Below, one piece after another: positions 35,737 to 45,687 of a stretch of 64,000 nt of DNA. The first letter of the stretch is position 1, and every line of letters begins with the position of its first letter. The stretch is from Brachybacterium epidermidis. Its GTDB lineage: Bacteria > Actinomycetota > Actinomycetes > Actinomycetales > Dermabacteraceae. The stretch spans positions 48,930 through 112,929 of the forward strand of contig NZ_JADEYR010000009.1 in the NCBI RefSeq assembly GCF_015209585.1. Reading direction: 5' to 3'. The translations under genes were made by a program, and so were the position numbers. The notes beneath the pieces were generated by a model. That model saw nothing but the letters and a program-made list of their open reading frames with translations, was not told where the DNA came from and searched no databases.

Positions 35737-36651
35737 TCACACCGCCTCTGCCCGTCGGCCCAGCCACCAGTTCAGCAGGGTGAAGGACATGACGATCAGG
35801 AACAGCACCACGGAACCGGCTGCGGCCATGCCGTACTGCATCTGGGGCCCGAAGGCGTTGTCGTACACGTACTGCACCAGCAGGGTGGTGGCCCCCACCG
35901 GGCCGCCGCCGGTGAGGTTGTAGATGACGTCGAAGGCCTGGAAGCCGTGGATGGTGGACAGGATCAGCACCACCATCGTCGTCGGCGCCAGCAGCGGCAG
36001 GGTGATGGACCGGAACTGCTGCAGGTGGGAGGCGCCGTCCAGGCTCGCGGCCTCGTACAGGTTCGGGTCGATGGACTGCAGGCCCGCCAGCAGGATCATC
36101 GTGTAGAAGCCCACGTTGGTCCACAGGCTCACCGCGATCACGCTGATCATCGCCAGCGTCGGATCCACCAGCCAGGGAACCGCCGGAATGCCGATCGCTC
36201 TCAAGGCCTCGTTGACCAGACCCCCGTTGCGCTCCAGCAGCCATCGCCACACGATGCCCACCACCACCGGGCTCAGCAGCACCGGCAGGAAGAACACCGA
36301 GCGGAAGAAGGACTTCCCGAAGCCCTGAGCGTTCAGCAGCACCGCCAGCACCACCGCGATGCACACGCCCAGTCCCACGAAGGCGAGCACGAACACGATG
36401 GTGTTGAACAGCGCCTGGTAGAAGTCGGCGTCGGAGAAGATCCGCTCGAAGTTGCCGGTCCCGGCCCATTCGAAGGTGCGCCCGTTGCGCGAGGAGTACA
36501 ACGAGATGTTGAAGCCGCTGAGCGCCGGCCAGATGGTGAACAGGCCGAAGATGACCATGTTCGGCAGCAGGAACAGGTAGGGCGCCGCCCTGAGGGACCA
36601 CGGCACCCGGCGGCGCCGCGGCGTCCTGGCGGGTGCCGCGGCCGCAGTCAT
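35737..36651 (-). CDS. Carbohydrate ABC transporter permease (MalF/UgpA type)
   Basis: 304 residues from the ATG at 36651, whose ATGA overlaps the binding-protein stop. Six membrane segments after a basic N-terminus (ARTPRRRRVPWSLRAAPYLFLLPN). EAA loop: YEAASLDGASHLQQFRSITLPLL at about 215-237. Also seen is the typical NLTGGGPVGATTLLVQYVYDNAF near the C-terminus. First permease of the sugar importer. The frame stays open upstream through the binding-protein gene, which is only a shadow. Confidence 0.93.
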   Translation of the reverse strand: MTAAAAPARTPRRRRVPWSLRAAPYLFLLPNMVIFGLFTIWPALSGFNISLYSSRNGRTFEWAGTGNFERIFSDADFYQALFNTIVFVLAFVGLGVCIAVVLAVLLNAQGFGKSFFRSVFFLPVLLSPVVVGIVWRWLLERNGGLVNEALRAIGIPAVPWLVDPTLAMISVIAVSLWTNVGFYTMILLAGLQSIDPNLYEAASLDGASHLQQFRSITLPLLAPTTMVVLILSTIHGFQAFDVIYNLTGGGPVGATTLLVQYVYDNAFGPQMQYGMAAAGSVVLFLIVMSFTLLNWWLGRRAEAV

Positions 36652-37972
36652 CCGGCCTGCTCCACGACGGAGTCGATGCCGGCCTTGAGATCCTCCATGG
36701 CCTGGGCCAGCTCCTTGTTGCCGGCCACCACCTCGGCGAACTGCTTGATGAACTCCTGGGCGGCGGCGTCGAAGTTGGGGGAGTAGGCGGCGGCGAATGT
36801 CTCCTCCGGCGTCTCGCCCAGATCGTCGATGAACACGTTCATCTCCTCGTTGCGCACCGGGTACTCGACCCCGGACTCGGTGAGGTCGGCCCGGGTGGGC
36901 ATGAAGGAGGAGGCCGTGATGAACGACTCCTGCGACTGCGTGGTGTTCATGAACTGCAGGAAGGTGGCGGCCAGCTGGTTCTCCGGTCCCTCGGAGAAGC
37001 CCACCATGAACTTGCCGCCGGGGAAGCCGCCTCCGGAGCTCAGGGAGGGGTTCGGCACCGTCGTCCAGCCGAACTCGGCATTGGCCTCGAACTGGGCGAC
37101 CTGCCAGTTGCCCGAGAGGTACACCGGCACCTGCTGGGCGAGGAACACCTCGTTGGCACCCGCGTACTTGGTGCCGGAGTCCAGCCAGAAGTCCTTGGGG
37201 GAGGAGCCGTCGTTGATCATGTCCACCAACGGCTGCAGCGCGGTGGTGGCCGCGGCCGGGTCCAGGGAGCTCTCCTCCTCCTGCACCAGGTACGTGCCGC
37301 CCTGGGAGAGGATCGTGGACAGGCGGTGGCCGGACTTGTCCATCGCGAAGGCGAACTCGGTGCCGGCCTTCTCCTGGACCTCCTTGGCGATGGTGACCAT
37401 CTCCTCCCAGGTCCAAGACTCGGGGACCTCCACGCCGGCCTTCTCGAACAGGTCGGTGTTGACGAAGGGGCCGTTCTGGGTGAGGTCCGAGGCGATCGCC
37501 ACGATCTTGCCGTCGGCATCGGTCATGCCCACGCGCCCTCGGAGAACTCCTCCAGGTACTCGGCGCCCAGGAAGTCGTCCAGCACCAGCAGGTCACCGGC
37601 GAAGGGGGCGGTGGCTGCCACCCGGGCGACGTCCGGGGCCTGCCCACCGGAGAGGCGGGCCTGCAGGGTGGTGGTGATGTCGCTGAAGGGAACGATCGCC
37701 AGCTCGACGGTGACGTCGTACTCCTTCTCGAACGCCGCGATCAGATCGCGGGTGGCCTGCTCGTCGGGCCCGTCGGTGAAGTACAGGTAGGAGAGCGTCT
37801 TGCCGGCCAGATCGGCCGGGTCCTGCTGCTCGACGGGGTCGCCCCCGCCCTCGTTCGTGGTGGAGCCGCCCGGATTGCACGCGGCCAGCGTGCCGGCAGC
37901 GAGAGCGGCGGTGCCGCCCAGGGCGAAACCACGACGGGACAGTCGGGAGGTGGTGGCAGGCGTGCGGGACAT
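36648..37972 (-). pseudogene. Sugar ABC transporter substrate-binding lipoprotein, frame-interrupted
   Basis: Cluster 1 (MalE/UgpB-like) binding protein. It starts at the ATG at 37972 behind AAGGAGGA with a Tat-type lipoprotein signal: SRLSRRGFALGG...LAAC, Cys about residue 32. The first frame ends at a TGA at 37523 after ...EYLEEFSEGAWA. The continuing sequence (GMTDADGKIVAIASDLTQNG...) is in another frame from 37532 down to 36648. One missing base near 37535 would join both halves into a normal binding protein of about 440 residues. Probably an indel in the data; if real, the importer lacks a functional receptor. Confidence 0.85.
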
Positions 37973-38160
37973 CGCGGTCCTCCTTGACAGCGTTGCGGGG
38001 CCCCCTGCGGTGTGCCCCGCAGGGGTGCGCCGTGATGCACGGCACAGGCCCATGGTGGGACCGAGGTCCCGGACCGCCACCCGATTGCCGTCGGTTGCCG
38101 AGAGTCGGGCCGAACCGTGATCGGTCCTTCACCGGCCGTCCACCTGAAGGGTCGCTGCGC

Positions 38161-38199
38161 AGCCGACGGGAGGGGCTGGGGGAGCCCCCGCCGTCGGCT
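38161..38199 (-). terminator. pgi terminator hairpin
   Basis: Arms AGCCGACGG (38161-38169) and CCGTCGGCT (38191-38199) enclose a second stem GGGGCT/AGCCCC (38172-38177 with 38183-38188), giving about 15 pairs. It starts eight bases after the pgi stop. The remaining 190 bases to the sugar-binding-protein start hold that operon's promoter region; no gene was seen there. Confidence 0.75.
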
Positions 38200-38206
38200 C
38201 GCCCGG

Positions 38207-39916
38207 TCAGCCCTGTGCGCGGTGCTCGCGGGAGTAGCGGATCAGCGCGGCGGTCGAGGAATCCTCGGCCCCGATCGCCTCCTCGTCACCGGCCACCGCG
38301 GGGGCCAGGCCCTTGGCCAGCTGCTTGCCCAGCTCCACCCCCCACTGGTCAAAGGAGTTGATGCCCCACACCACGCCCTGCACGAAGGTGATGTGCTCGT
38401 ACAGCGCGATCAGCTGGCCCAGCACCGAGGGGCTCAGCTTCGGCGCCATGATCGAGGTGGTGGGCCGGTCGCCGGAGAACTCGCGGGCCGCGACCAGTGC
38501 TCCCTCGGTGCCCTCGGCGCGTACCTCCTCGGCGGTCTTGCCGAAGGCCAGGGCCTTGGTCTGGGCGAAGAAGTTCGCCAGGAACAGCTCGTGGACGTCC
38601 TGCTCGCCGTCGGCCAGCGGGTGGTCCGGGGTGGCGAAGGCGATGAAGTCCGCCGGGATGAGCCGGGTGCCCTGGTGGAGCAGCTGGTAGAAGGCATGCT
38701 GCCCGTTAGTGCCGGGCTCGCCCCAGAACACCTCGCCGGTGTCGTAGGAGACCAGCGAGCCGTCCCAGCGCACCGACTTGCCGTTGGACTCCATCGTCAG
38801 CTGCTGCAGGTAGGCGGGGAAGCGGTGCAGGTACTGGGAGTACGGCAGCACCGCGTGGGTCTCGGCGCCCTGGAAGTTCACGTTCCACACGTTGAGCATG
38901 CCCATCAGCACGGGCACGTTGTCCTCGAGCGGGGCGGTGCGGAAGTGCTCGTCCACGGCGTGGAAGCCGGCCAGCAGCTCCTCGAAGGCGCCCGGTCCCA
39001 GCACGGTCGCCAGCACGGTGCCGATCGCGGAGTCCACGCTGTAGCGGCCGCCCACCCAGTTCCAGAAGCCGAAGGCGTTGGCGGGGTCGATGCCGAACTC
39101 CTCCACCTTGTCCAGGGCGGTGGAGACGGCCACGAAGTGGCGGCGCACCGCCTCCGCCTCGCGGCCCTCCTCCAGGCCCTGCGCACGCAGCCCGCCCAGC
39201 AGCCACTCCCGCACCAGTCGCGCGTTGGTGATGGTCTCCAGGGTGGTGAAGGTCTTGGAGGCCACGATCACCAGGGTGGTCTCGGGATCGAGGTCCGCGG
39301 TGGTGGCATGGGCGTCGGTGGGGTCGATGTTGGAGATGAAGCGAGCGGCAAGGCCCTCCTGGGCCAGCGGCTTCAGCGCCTCGTAGACCATCACCGGTCC
39401 CAGGTCACTGCCGCCGATGCCGATGTTGACCACGGTCTCGATGCGCTTGCCGGTCACACCGGTCCACTCCCCGGAGCGCACCTGGTCCGCGAACTCGTAC
39501 ACCCGGCGAAGGGTCTCGTGCACGTCGGCGTCCACCTCCTGGCCGTCCACCTCCAGGGCGGGCTCGGTGCCCTCGGGCCGGCGCAGCGCCGTGTGCAGCA
39601 CGGCACGGTCCTCGGTGGTGTTGATGTGCGCGCCGGCGAACATCGCATCGCGGCGCTCCTCCAGGCCCACCTCGCGCGCCAGGTCCAGCAGCAGTGCGAG
39701 GGTCTCGGCGGTGATGAGGTTCTTGGACAGGTCCACGTGCAGATCGGCCGCGGTGCGGGTGAAGCGCTCTGCGCGCTGCGGATCGGCCTCGAACCACTCG
39801 CGCAGCGAGGCGGTGAGGGACTGGTCATGGGCCTCGAGGGCTTCCCAGGCCGCGGTGGTGGTGGGATCGACGGGGGCGTCGGTGGCGGAGGGCGCAGGGT
39901 TCGGTGTGGCAGTCAT
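38207..39916 (-). CDS. pgi: Glucose-6-phosphate isomerase
   Basis: Interconverts glucose-6-P and fructose-6-P. From the ATG at 39916 it has 569 residues, usual for the long actino/proteobacterial form. Signatures: [19 protein letters not shown] (SIS fold), [38 protein letters not shown] (PGI signature 1 region) and [22 protein letters not shown] (PGI signature 2 with catalytic Lys). The frame is open to 40030, but no RBS or homology supports the extra 38 residues. CACAAT followed by six bases before the ATG is a weak leaderless candidate. Confidence 0.96.
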   Translation of the reverse strand: MTATPNPAPSATDAPVDPTTTAAWEALEAHDQSLTASLREWFEADPQRAERFTRTAADLHVDLSKNLITAETLALLLDLAREVGLEERRDAMFAGAHINTTEDRAVLHTALRRPEGTEPALEVDGQEVDADVHETLRRVYEFADQVRSGEWTGVTGKRIETVVNIGIGGSDLGPVMVYEALKPLAQEGLAARFISNIDPTDAHATTADLDPETTLVIVASKTFTTLETITNARLVREWLLGGLRAQGLEEGREAEAVRRHFVAVSTALDKVEEFGIDPANAFGFWNWVGGRYSVDSAIGTVLATVLGPGAFEELLAGFHAVDEHFRTAPLEDNVPVLMGMLNVWNVNFQGAETHAVLPYSQYLHRFPAYLQQLTMESNGKSVRWDGSLVSYDTGEVFWGEPGTNGQHAFYQLLHQGTRLIPADFIAFATPDHPLADGEQDVHELFLANFFAQTKALAFGKTAEEVRAEGTEGALVAAREFSGDRPTTSIMAPKLSPSVLGQLIALYEHITFVQGVVWGINSFDQWGVELGKQLAKGLAPAVAGDEEAIGAEDSSTAALIRYSREHRAQG

Positions 39917-40149
39917 GGCCCCATTGTGGCGTGCAGGGCCCGAAGAGGTCGACGCAGCGGTGCTGAGCACCGGGCCGGCAGCGCGGCCCCCTGCGTGCAG
40001 GGGCAACCAAGAAACCTTCGCCGAGGACACCTGCCGACGGTAACAAGTTCATCACGAAGTGGTGCGGCGCACACTCGGTGGTCACCGGTACGACATTGTT
40101 CATCTCAGTTCTTCTGTACATCCAGCTCGTTGCCCTCGAAGGAGAAGCG

Positions 40150-41815
40150 ATGAACATTCGCCGTCGCACCATCATCCAGTCCACGACTCTGGCGGGAACC
40201 GCCACCGTGGCGCTCGCCGCGTGCGGCGGAGATGACGGCGGGGGTGGGGTGCCGGGGGCGCCGGGGCTCGGACGGAGGCGGCTCAGCCGACGCGGTGGTC
40301 ACGCTCAACAACACCGAGCCGCAGAACCCCCTAGTCACCACCAACTCGATCGAGATGGGCGGGATCAACATCCTGGTGAACCTCTACTCGGGGCTGTTCA
40401 GCTACGACGCCGAGGGTGCTGCTCAGGAGGAGATGGCGGAGTCCGTCGAGACGGAGGACAGCCAGCACTACACGATCACGATCAAGGACGGGTGGACCTT
40501 CACCAACGGCGACCCTGTCACCGCGCAGAGCTTCGTCGACGCCTGGAACCACGGTGCCAACGGCGCCAACGGTCAGGTCAATTCCTATTTCTTCGAGTCC
40601 ATCGAGGGGTACGCGGACGTCTCCGCCGAGGACGCGGACCCTTCGGCGACGATGAGCGGTCTCACCGTGGTGGACGACCTCACCTTCGAGGTCACGCTGG
40701 TGTCCCCGCAGTCCGACTTCCCAATCCGGCTGGGTTACATCGCCTACTCGCCCCTGCCGCAGGCCTACTTCGATGATCCGGAGGGCTTCGGCCAGGCCCC
40801 CATCGGCAACGGGCCGTACCGCCTGGTGGAGTGGAACCAGAACCAGAACGCGCTGCTGGAGGTCAACCCCGACTACAGCGGCCCGCGCAAGCCGGCCAAC
40901 GGGGGCCTCGACTTCGTGGTCTATCAGGACCCCGAGACGGCCTACAACGACATGCTCTCCGGCGGTCTGGATGTGATCGACACCATCCCGGCCAGCGCCC
41001 GCTCCTCGTACCAGGACGAGCTCGGGGACCGCGCCGTCAGCAAGCCCGCGGCCACGATCGCCTTCTTCGGGATCCACATGGAGGATCCCGACTTCACGGG
41101 GGAGGCAGGCATGCTGCGCCGCCAGGCGATCTCCCGCGCGATCGACCGTCAGACGATCTGCGACACGATCTTCCACGGCACCACCTCGCCCTCCACCGAC
41201 TTCATCTCACCGGCGGTGGCCGGGCACTCCGAGTCCATCCCCGGCAACGAGGTGCTGCAGTACGACGAGGCCGAGGCCAAGCGCCTGTGGGAGGAGGCAG
41301 AGGCGATCCAGCCCTTCCAGGGACCGTTCACACTCTCCTACAACGCCGACGGCAGCCATCAGGAGTGGGTCGAGGCGATCTGCAACGGTCTGAAGAACGT
41401 GCTGGGAATCGAGGCCCAGGGCAACTCCTTCCCCGACTTCAAGTCGCTGCGCGAGGCGACCACCGGCCGCACCATCACGGGGGCGTTCCGCAGCAGCTGG
41501 GTCGCCGACTACCCCTCGATGTACAACTTCCTCGGCCCGCTGTACTCCAGCGCCGCGGCCGAGGGGCGGGGCTCGAACAACTGGGACTACATGAACCCCG
41601 AGTTCGACGAGATGCTGCAGGAGGGGCTCAGCGCGACCAGTGAGGAGGAGTCCCTGCGGATCGGCCAGCAGGCGCAGGAGCTGCTGCTGCGCGACCTGCC
41701 GGGGATCCCACTGTGGTTCAGCAGCGTGTCGGCGGGCTATGCGGATACGGTCGACAACGTCGAGTTCAACTGGGGCTCGCAGCCGATCTACTACCAGATC
41801 ACCAAGCAGGCGTGA
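40150..41815 (+). pseudogene. Peptide ABC transporter substrate-binding lipoprotein 1, frame-interrupted after the lipobox
   Basis: DppA/OppA-like (SBP_bac_5) binding protein. ATG 40150 behind GAAGGAGAA opens MNIRRRTIIQS...ALAACGGDDGGGG, a lipoprotein signal with lipobox LAAC. Inside the following Gly-rich linker (about 40235-40275, G-runs) the frame changes. The mature domain DAVVTLNNTEPQNPL... is in the +1 frame and continues to 41815. The paralogue downstream has the same layout in one frame. One surplus G in the data would explain it; if real, the mature protein would not be secreted. Confidence 0.85.
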
Positions 41816-41952
41816 GCGCCGACAACGGGGCTGACGCCAGACGGAATGCACGCTCTGACCGGGGACGGAGGTCCCCGGCAGCCCAACCGCAACACAACCG
41901 TTACCGGAGATGGCGCGCTATCGTTCCGGACGGGTGCAGACTGTTGCAAACC

Positions 41953-41980
41953 CCGGGCGGCGCCAAGAAGCGCCGCCCGG
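41953..41980 (+). terminator. Hairpin between the two peptide-binding-protein genes
   Basis: CCGGGCGGCGC (41953-41963) pairs perfectly with GCGCCGCCCGG (41970-41980) around CAAGAA. It lies in the 229-base gap between the paralogous binding-protein genes and may end the first transcript or set different mRNA levels; no other gene was seen in the gap. Confidence 0.7.
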
Positions 41981-42044
41981 AGCAGGAAACGGATGGGGCA
42001 CTGACGCCCATCACGCACACCACTGAACCTCACAGGAGGCTTGC

Positions 42045-43712
42045 ATGGCCATTTCGCGACGTTCGATGATCCTCGGCACCGCCGCGTCCGGCACCGCGGC
42101 CCTCACCCTCGCCGCGTGCGGCGGCGATGACGGCGGCAACGGTGGCGGCGGCAACGGCAGTGACAACGGGGGCGGCGGCGACACCGGCGCCATCGTCATG
42201 ATCAACGGCACCGAGCCGCAGAACCCGCTGCACACCACCAACACCAACGAGGTGGGCGGCGGCAAGATCCTGCAGAACCTCTTCTCCGGCCTGGTGTACT
42301 ACGACGCCGAGGGGACCCCGCAGAACGAGATGGCGGAGTCCATCGAGACCGACGACAGCCAGAACTACACCATCACGATCGCCGACGGCTGGACCTTCAC
42401 CAACGGCGACCCGGTCACGGCGCAGAACTTCGTGGACGCCTGGAACTACGGCGCCAACGGTGCGAACGGCCAGTACTCCTCGTACTTCTTCGAGTCGATC
42501 GACGGCTACGCCGACATCTCCGGGAAGGACGCCGATGCCTCCGCCACCCTCAGCGGTCTCGAGGTGGTCGACGACCGCACCTTCACCGTGAAGCTCTCCT
42601 CGCCCCAGTCGGACTTCCCGACCCGCCTGGGCTACACCGCCTACTCGCCCCTGCCCCAGGCCTTCTTCGATGACCCCGAGGCCTTCGGCGAGGAGCCGAT
42701 CGGCAACGGCCCGTACAAGCTGGTGGCCTGGAACCACAACCAGAACGCCGAGCTCGAGGTGAACCCGGACTACAACGGTCCGCGCAAGCCCGAGAACGGC
42801 GGCCTGGACTTCGTCTTCTACCAGGACCAGGAGACCGCCTACAACGACCTGCTCTCCGGCGGCCTCGACGTCATCGACGCGATCCCGCCCAGCGCCCTGT
42901 CGAGCTTCGAGAGCGAGCTGGGGGAGCGGGCGGTCAACCAGCCCGCGGCGGGCAACGCGACCATCACCATCCACGTGGACGACCCCAACTTCTCCGGGGA
43001 GGCCGGGACGCTGCGCCGCAAGGCCATCTCCCGCGCCATCAACCGCCCGGAGATCTGCGAGGCGATCTACGGCGGCACCCGCACCGCCGCCACCGACTTC
43101 ACCACCCCCGTGGTCAACGGCTACTCGGATTCCATCCCCGGCAACGAGGTGCTCGAGTTCGACGAGGCCGAGGCGAAGAAGCTGTGGGACGAGGCCGAGG
43201 CCATCCAGCCCTTCGAGGGCTCCTTCAGCCTCTCCTACAACGCCGACGGCGGGCACCAGGAGTGGGTGGACGCGGTCTGCAACTCGATCCGCAACGTGCT
43301 GGGCATCGAGGCTGCCGGCAACTCCTACCCGGACTTCAAGTCCCTGCGCGACGACGTCACCGCCCGCACCATCGAGGGCGCGTTCCGCACCGGCTGGCAG
43401 GCCGACTACCCCTCGATGTACAACTTCCTGGGCCCGCTCTACACCTCGGCCGCGGCCGACGGCCAGGGCTCCAACGACGCCGACTACAAGAACCCCGAGT
43501 TCGACGAGGCGCTGCTGGCGGGCCTGTCCGCCACGGACGAGGAGGAGTCGTACACCCTCGGCCAGAAGGCGCAGGAGATCCTGTTCCAGGACCTCCCGTC
43601 GATCCCGCTGTGGTTCAACAACGTCGCCGGCGGCTACGCCGAGACGGTGGAGAACGTCGTCTTCGGCTGGGACTCCCAGCCGATCTACCATCAGATCACC
43701 AAGCAGGCCTGA
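42045..43712 (+). CDS. Peptide ABC transporter substrate-binding lipoprotein 2
   Basis: 555 residues, SBP_bac_5 family. Lipoprotein signal ISRRSMILGTAASGTAALTLAAC with an RR-type n-region and lipobox LAAC, then a Gly/Asn/Asp-rich linker before the mature domain (TEPQNPLHTTNTNEVGG). Family landmarks: DGWTFTNGDPVTAQNFVDAW, IGNGPYKLVAWNHNQN, RRKAISRAINRPEIC. Closely similar along its length to the preceding gene, so a tandem duplication. RBS CAGGAGG. Delivers peptides to the DppBC-type permeases encoded next. Confidence 0.95.
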   Translation: MAISRRSMILGTAASGTAALTLAACGGDDGGNGGGGNGSDNGGGGDTGAIVMINGTEPQNPLHTTNTNEVGGGKILQNLFSGLVYYDAEGTPQNEMAESIETDDSQNYTITIADGWTFTNGDPVTAQNFVDAWNYGANGANGQYSSYFFESIDGYADISGKDADASATLSGLEVVDDRTFTVKLSSPQSDFPTRLGYTAYSPLPQAFFDDPEAFGEEPIGNGPYKLVAWNHNQNAELEVNPDYNGPRKPENGGLDFVFYQDQETAYNDLLSGGLDVIDAIPPSALSSFESELGERAVNQPAAGNATITIHVDDPNFSGEAGTLRRKAISRAINRPEICEAIYGGTRTAATDFTTPVVNGYSDSIPGNEVLEFDEAEAKKLWDEAEAIQPFEGSFSLSYNADGGHQEWVDAVCNSIRNVLGIEAAGNSYPDFKSLRDDVTARTIEGAFRTGWQADYPSMYNFLGPLYTSAAADGQGSNDADYKNPEFDEALLAGLSATDEEESYTLGQKAQEILFQDLPSIPLWFNNVAGGYAETVENVVFGWDSQPIYHQITKQA

Positions 43713-43814
43713 TCACGCACGGGCGGGGGCACGGGCGCGCGGCCGACGGCTGCGCCCTGGGTCCCCGCCCCGTGCCGTGCCCGTCCCGTCCCCTACCCCC
43801 TTGGGAAGTGCAGT

Positions 43815-44750
43815 ATGACCTGGTACGTGCTTCGTCGCGTGCTGCAGATGATCCCGGTCTTCTTCGGCGCCACACTCCTCGTGTACTTCATGGTGTTCTT
43901 CATGCCCGGCGATCCGATCGCCGCTCTGGGAGGCGACAAGCCGCTCCCGGAGGCCGCGCAGGCCCGTCTGCGCGAGGAGTTCAACCTCGACAAGCCGTTC
44001 CTGGTGCAGTACTTCCTGTACCTGGCGAACATCTTCCAGGGTGACCTGGGATCCACCTTCCGCGGCCAGTCGATCAGCGGGCAGCTGGCCGACGCGTTCC
44101 CCATCACCATCCGCCTGGCGATCATCGCCATCGTCTTCGAGGCCGTGCTCGGCATCGCCGCCGGCGTGATCTCCGGCCTGCGCAAGGGCACCTGGATCGA
44201 CACCACCTTCCTGATGCTCTCGCTGCTGGTGATCGCGGTTCCCACCTTCGTGCTGGGCTTCGTGGCGCAGTTCGTGCTGGGCGTCCAGCTGCGGGTGATG
44301 CCGGTCAACGTCGGCCGCGACCCCAGCTGGGAGAACCTCCTGGTTCCCGGGATGGTGCTGGGCGCGGTGTCCTTCGCCTACGTGCTGCGTCTGACCCGCA
44401 CCCAGGTCGCGGAGGTCGCCGCTCAGGACCACGTGCGCACCGCCACCGCCAAGGGCCTCCCGCGCCACCGCGTGGTCTCCGCCCACGTGCTGCGCAACTC
44501 CCTGATCCCGGTGATCACGTACATCGGCATCGATCTGGGCATGCTGATGGGCGGCGCCATCGTCACCGAGTCCATCTTCAACATCCCCGGCATCGGCTTC
44601 CACCTGTGGGACGCCATCAGAGCCGGCGAGAACACGAAGGTCGTCACGATCGTGACCCTGCTGGTGACGGTGTTCGTCATCGCGAACCTGATCGTCGACA
44701 TCCTGTACGCCCTTCTCGACCCGAGGATCCGCTATGTCTCGAAGTCCTGA
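43815..44750 (+). CDS. Peptide ABC transporter permease (DppB/OppB type)
   Basis: 311 residues, six membrane segments. Typical start TWYVLRRVLQMIPVFFGATLLVYFMVFFMPGDPI, and an EAA-like loop VRTATAKGLPRHRVVSAHVLRNSLIPVITYIGID at about 210-240. First permease of the peptide importer, 102 bases after the second binding protein. Its end overlaps the next permease start by 17 bases. Confidence 0.95.
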   Translation: MTWYVLRRVLQMIPVFFGATLLVYFMVFFMPGDPIAALGGDKPLPEAAQARLREEFNLDKPFLVQYFLYLANIFQGDLGSTFRGQSISGQLADAFPITIRLAIIAIVFEAVLGIAAGVISGLRKGTWIDTTFLMLSLLVIAVPTFVLGFVAQFVLGVQLRVMPVNVGRDPSWENLLVPGMVLGAVSFAYVLRLTRTQVAEVAAQDHVRTATAKGLPRHRVVSAHVLRNSLIPVITYIGIDLGMLMGGAIVTESIFNIPGIGFHLWDAIRAGENTKVVTIVTLLVTVFVIANLIVDILYALLDPRIRYVSKS

Positions 44751-45687
44751 CACCCTCCCCGGGCAGCACCACTACGTCGCGCCCTCGAACGAGGTGCCGC
44801 TGCGCGCGGTCGACGCCGTCGACACCGAGGCCGAGCCTCGTTCGCTGTGGGGCGAGGCCTGGCACTCGCTCATCCGCAACCCCATCTTCATCATCGCCGG
44901 CATCATGATCGCGTTCATCCTGCTGGTGGCCCTGCTGCCCGGGCTGTTCACCGACAACGACCCGAAGTTCTGCGAGCTGCGCAACAGCTACGGCGGGCCG
45001 CAGGCCGGGCATCCGTTCGGCTTCGACCAGCAGGGCTGCGACGTGTACGCCCGGGTCATCCACGGTGCCCGGGCCTCCGTCAGCGTCGGAGTCCTCACCA
45101 CCATCGGGGTGGTGCTGCTGGGCGGCGCCATCGGCGCGATCGCCGGCTACTTCGGCGGCTGGTTCGATTCGATCCTCTCCCGCGTCACCGACATCTTCTT
45201 CGCGATCCCGCTGGTGCTGGGCGCCATCGTGGTCATGCAGCTGTTCCGCGAGCACGCCGGGGTGGTGCTGCTGGTGTCGGTGATGGTGGTGTTCGGGTGG
45301 ACCTCGATCGCGCGCATCGCCCGCTCGAGCGTGATGAGCGTGAAGAACGCCGAGTTCGTCACCGCCGCCACCGCTCTGGGCGCCGGCCGCACCACCAACC
45401 TGGTCAAGCACATCCTGCCCAATGCGGTCGCCCCGGTGATCGTGACCGCCACCGTGAACCTCGGGGTCTACATCGTGGTGGAGGCCACCCTGTCGTTCCT
45501 GGGTGTGGGCCTGCCCGACTCCACCGTCTCCTGGGGGGTGGACATCTCCAAGGCCCAGTCCGCCCTGCGCGACCGCCCCACGCTGCTGTTCTACCCGGCC
45601 GGTGCGCTGGCCATCACCGTGCTCAGCTTCATCATGATGGGTGATGCGGTGCGCGACGTCCTCGACCCGAAGGCGAAGAAGCGATGA
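44734..45687 (+). CDS. Peptide ABC transporter permease (DppC/OppC type)
   Basis: 317 residues, six membrane segments with the characteristic N-terminal cytoplasmic tail and LWGEAWHSLIRNPIFIIAGIMIAF. The sequence HPFGFDQQGCDVYARVIHGARASVSVG is the DppC periplasmic/second-segment signature; the EAA loop is NAEFVTAATALGAGRTTNLVKHILPNAVAPVIV. Overlaps the DppB-type gene by 17 bases and the ATPase gene by ATGA. Confidence 0.95.
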   Translation: MSRSPDTLPGQHHYVAPSNEVPLRAVDAVDTEAEPRSLWGEAWHSLIRNPIFIIAGIMIAFILLVALLPGLFTDNDPKFCELRNSYGGPQAGHPFGFDQQGCDVYARVIHGARASVSVGVLTTIGVVLLGGAIGAIAGYFGGWFDSILSRVTDIFFAIPLVLGAIVVMQLFREHAGVVLLVSVMVVFGWTSIARIARSSVMSVKNAEFVTAATALGAGRTTNLVKHILPNAVAPVIVTATVNLGVYIVVEATLSFLGVGLPDSTVSWGVDISKAQSALRDRPTLLFYPAGALAITVLSFIMMGDAVRDVLDPKAKKR

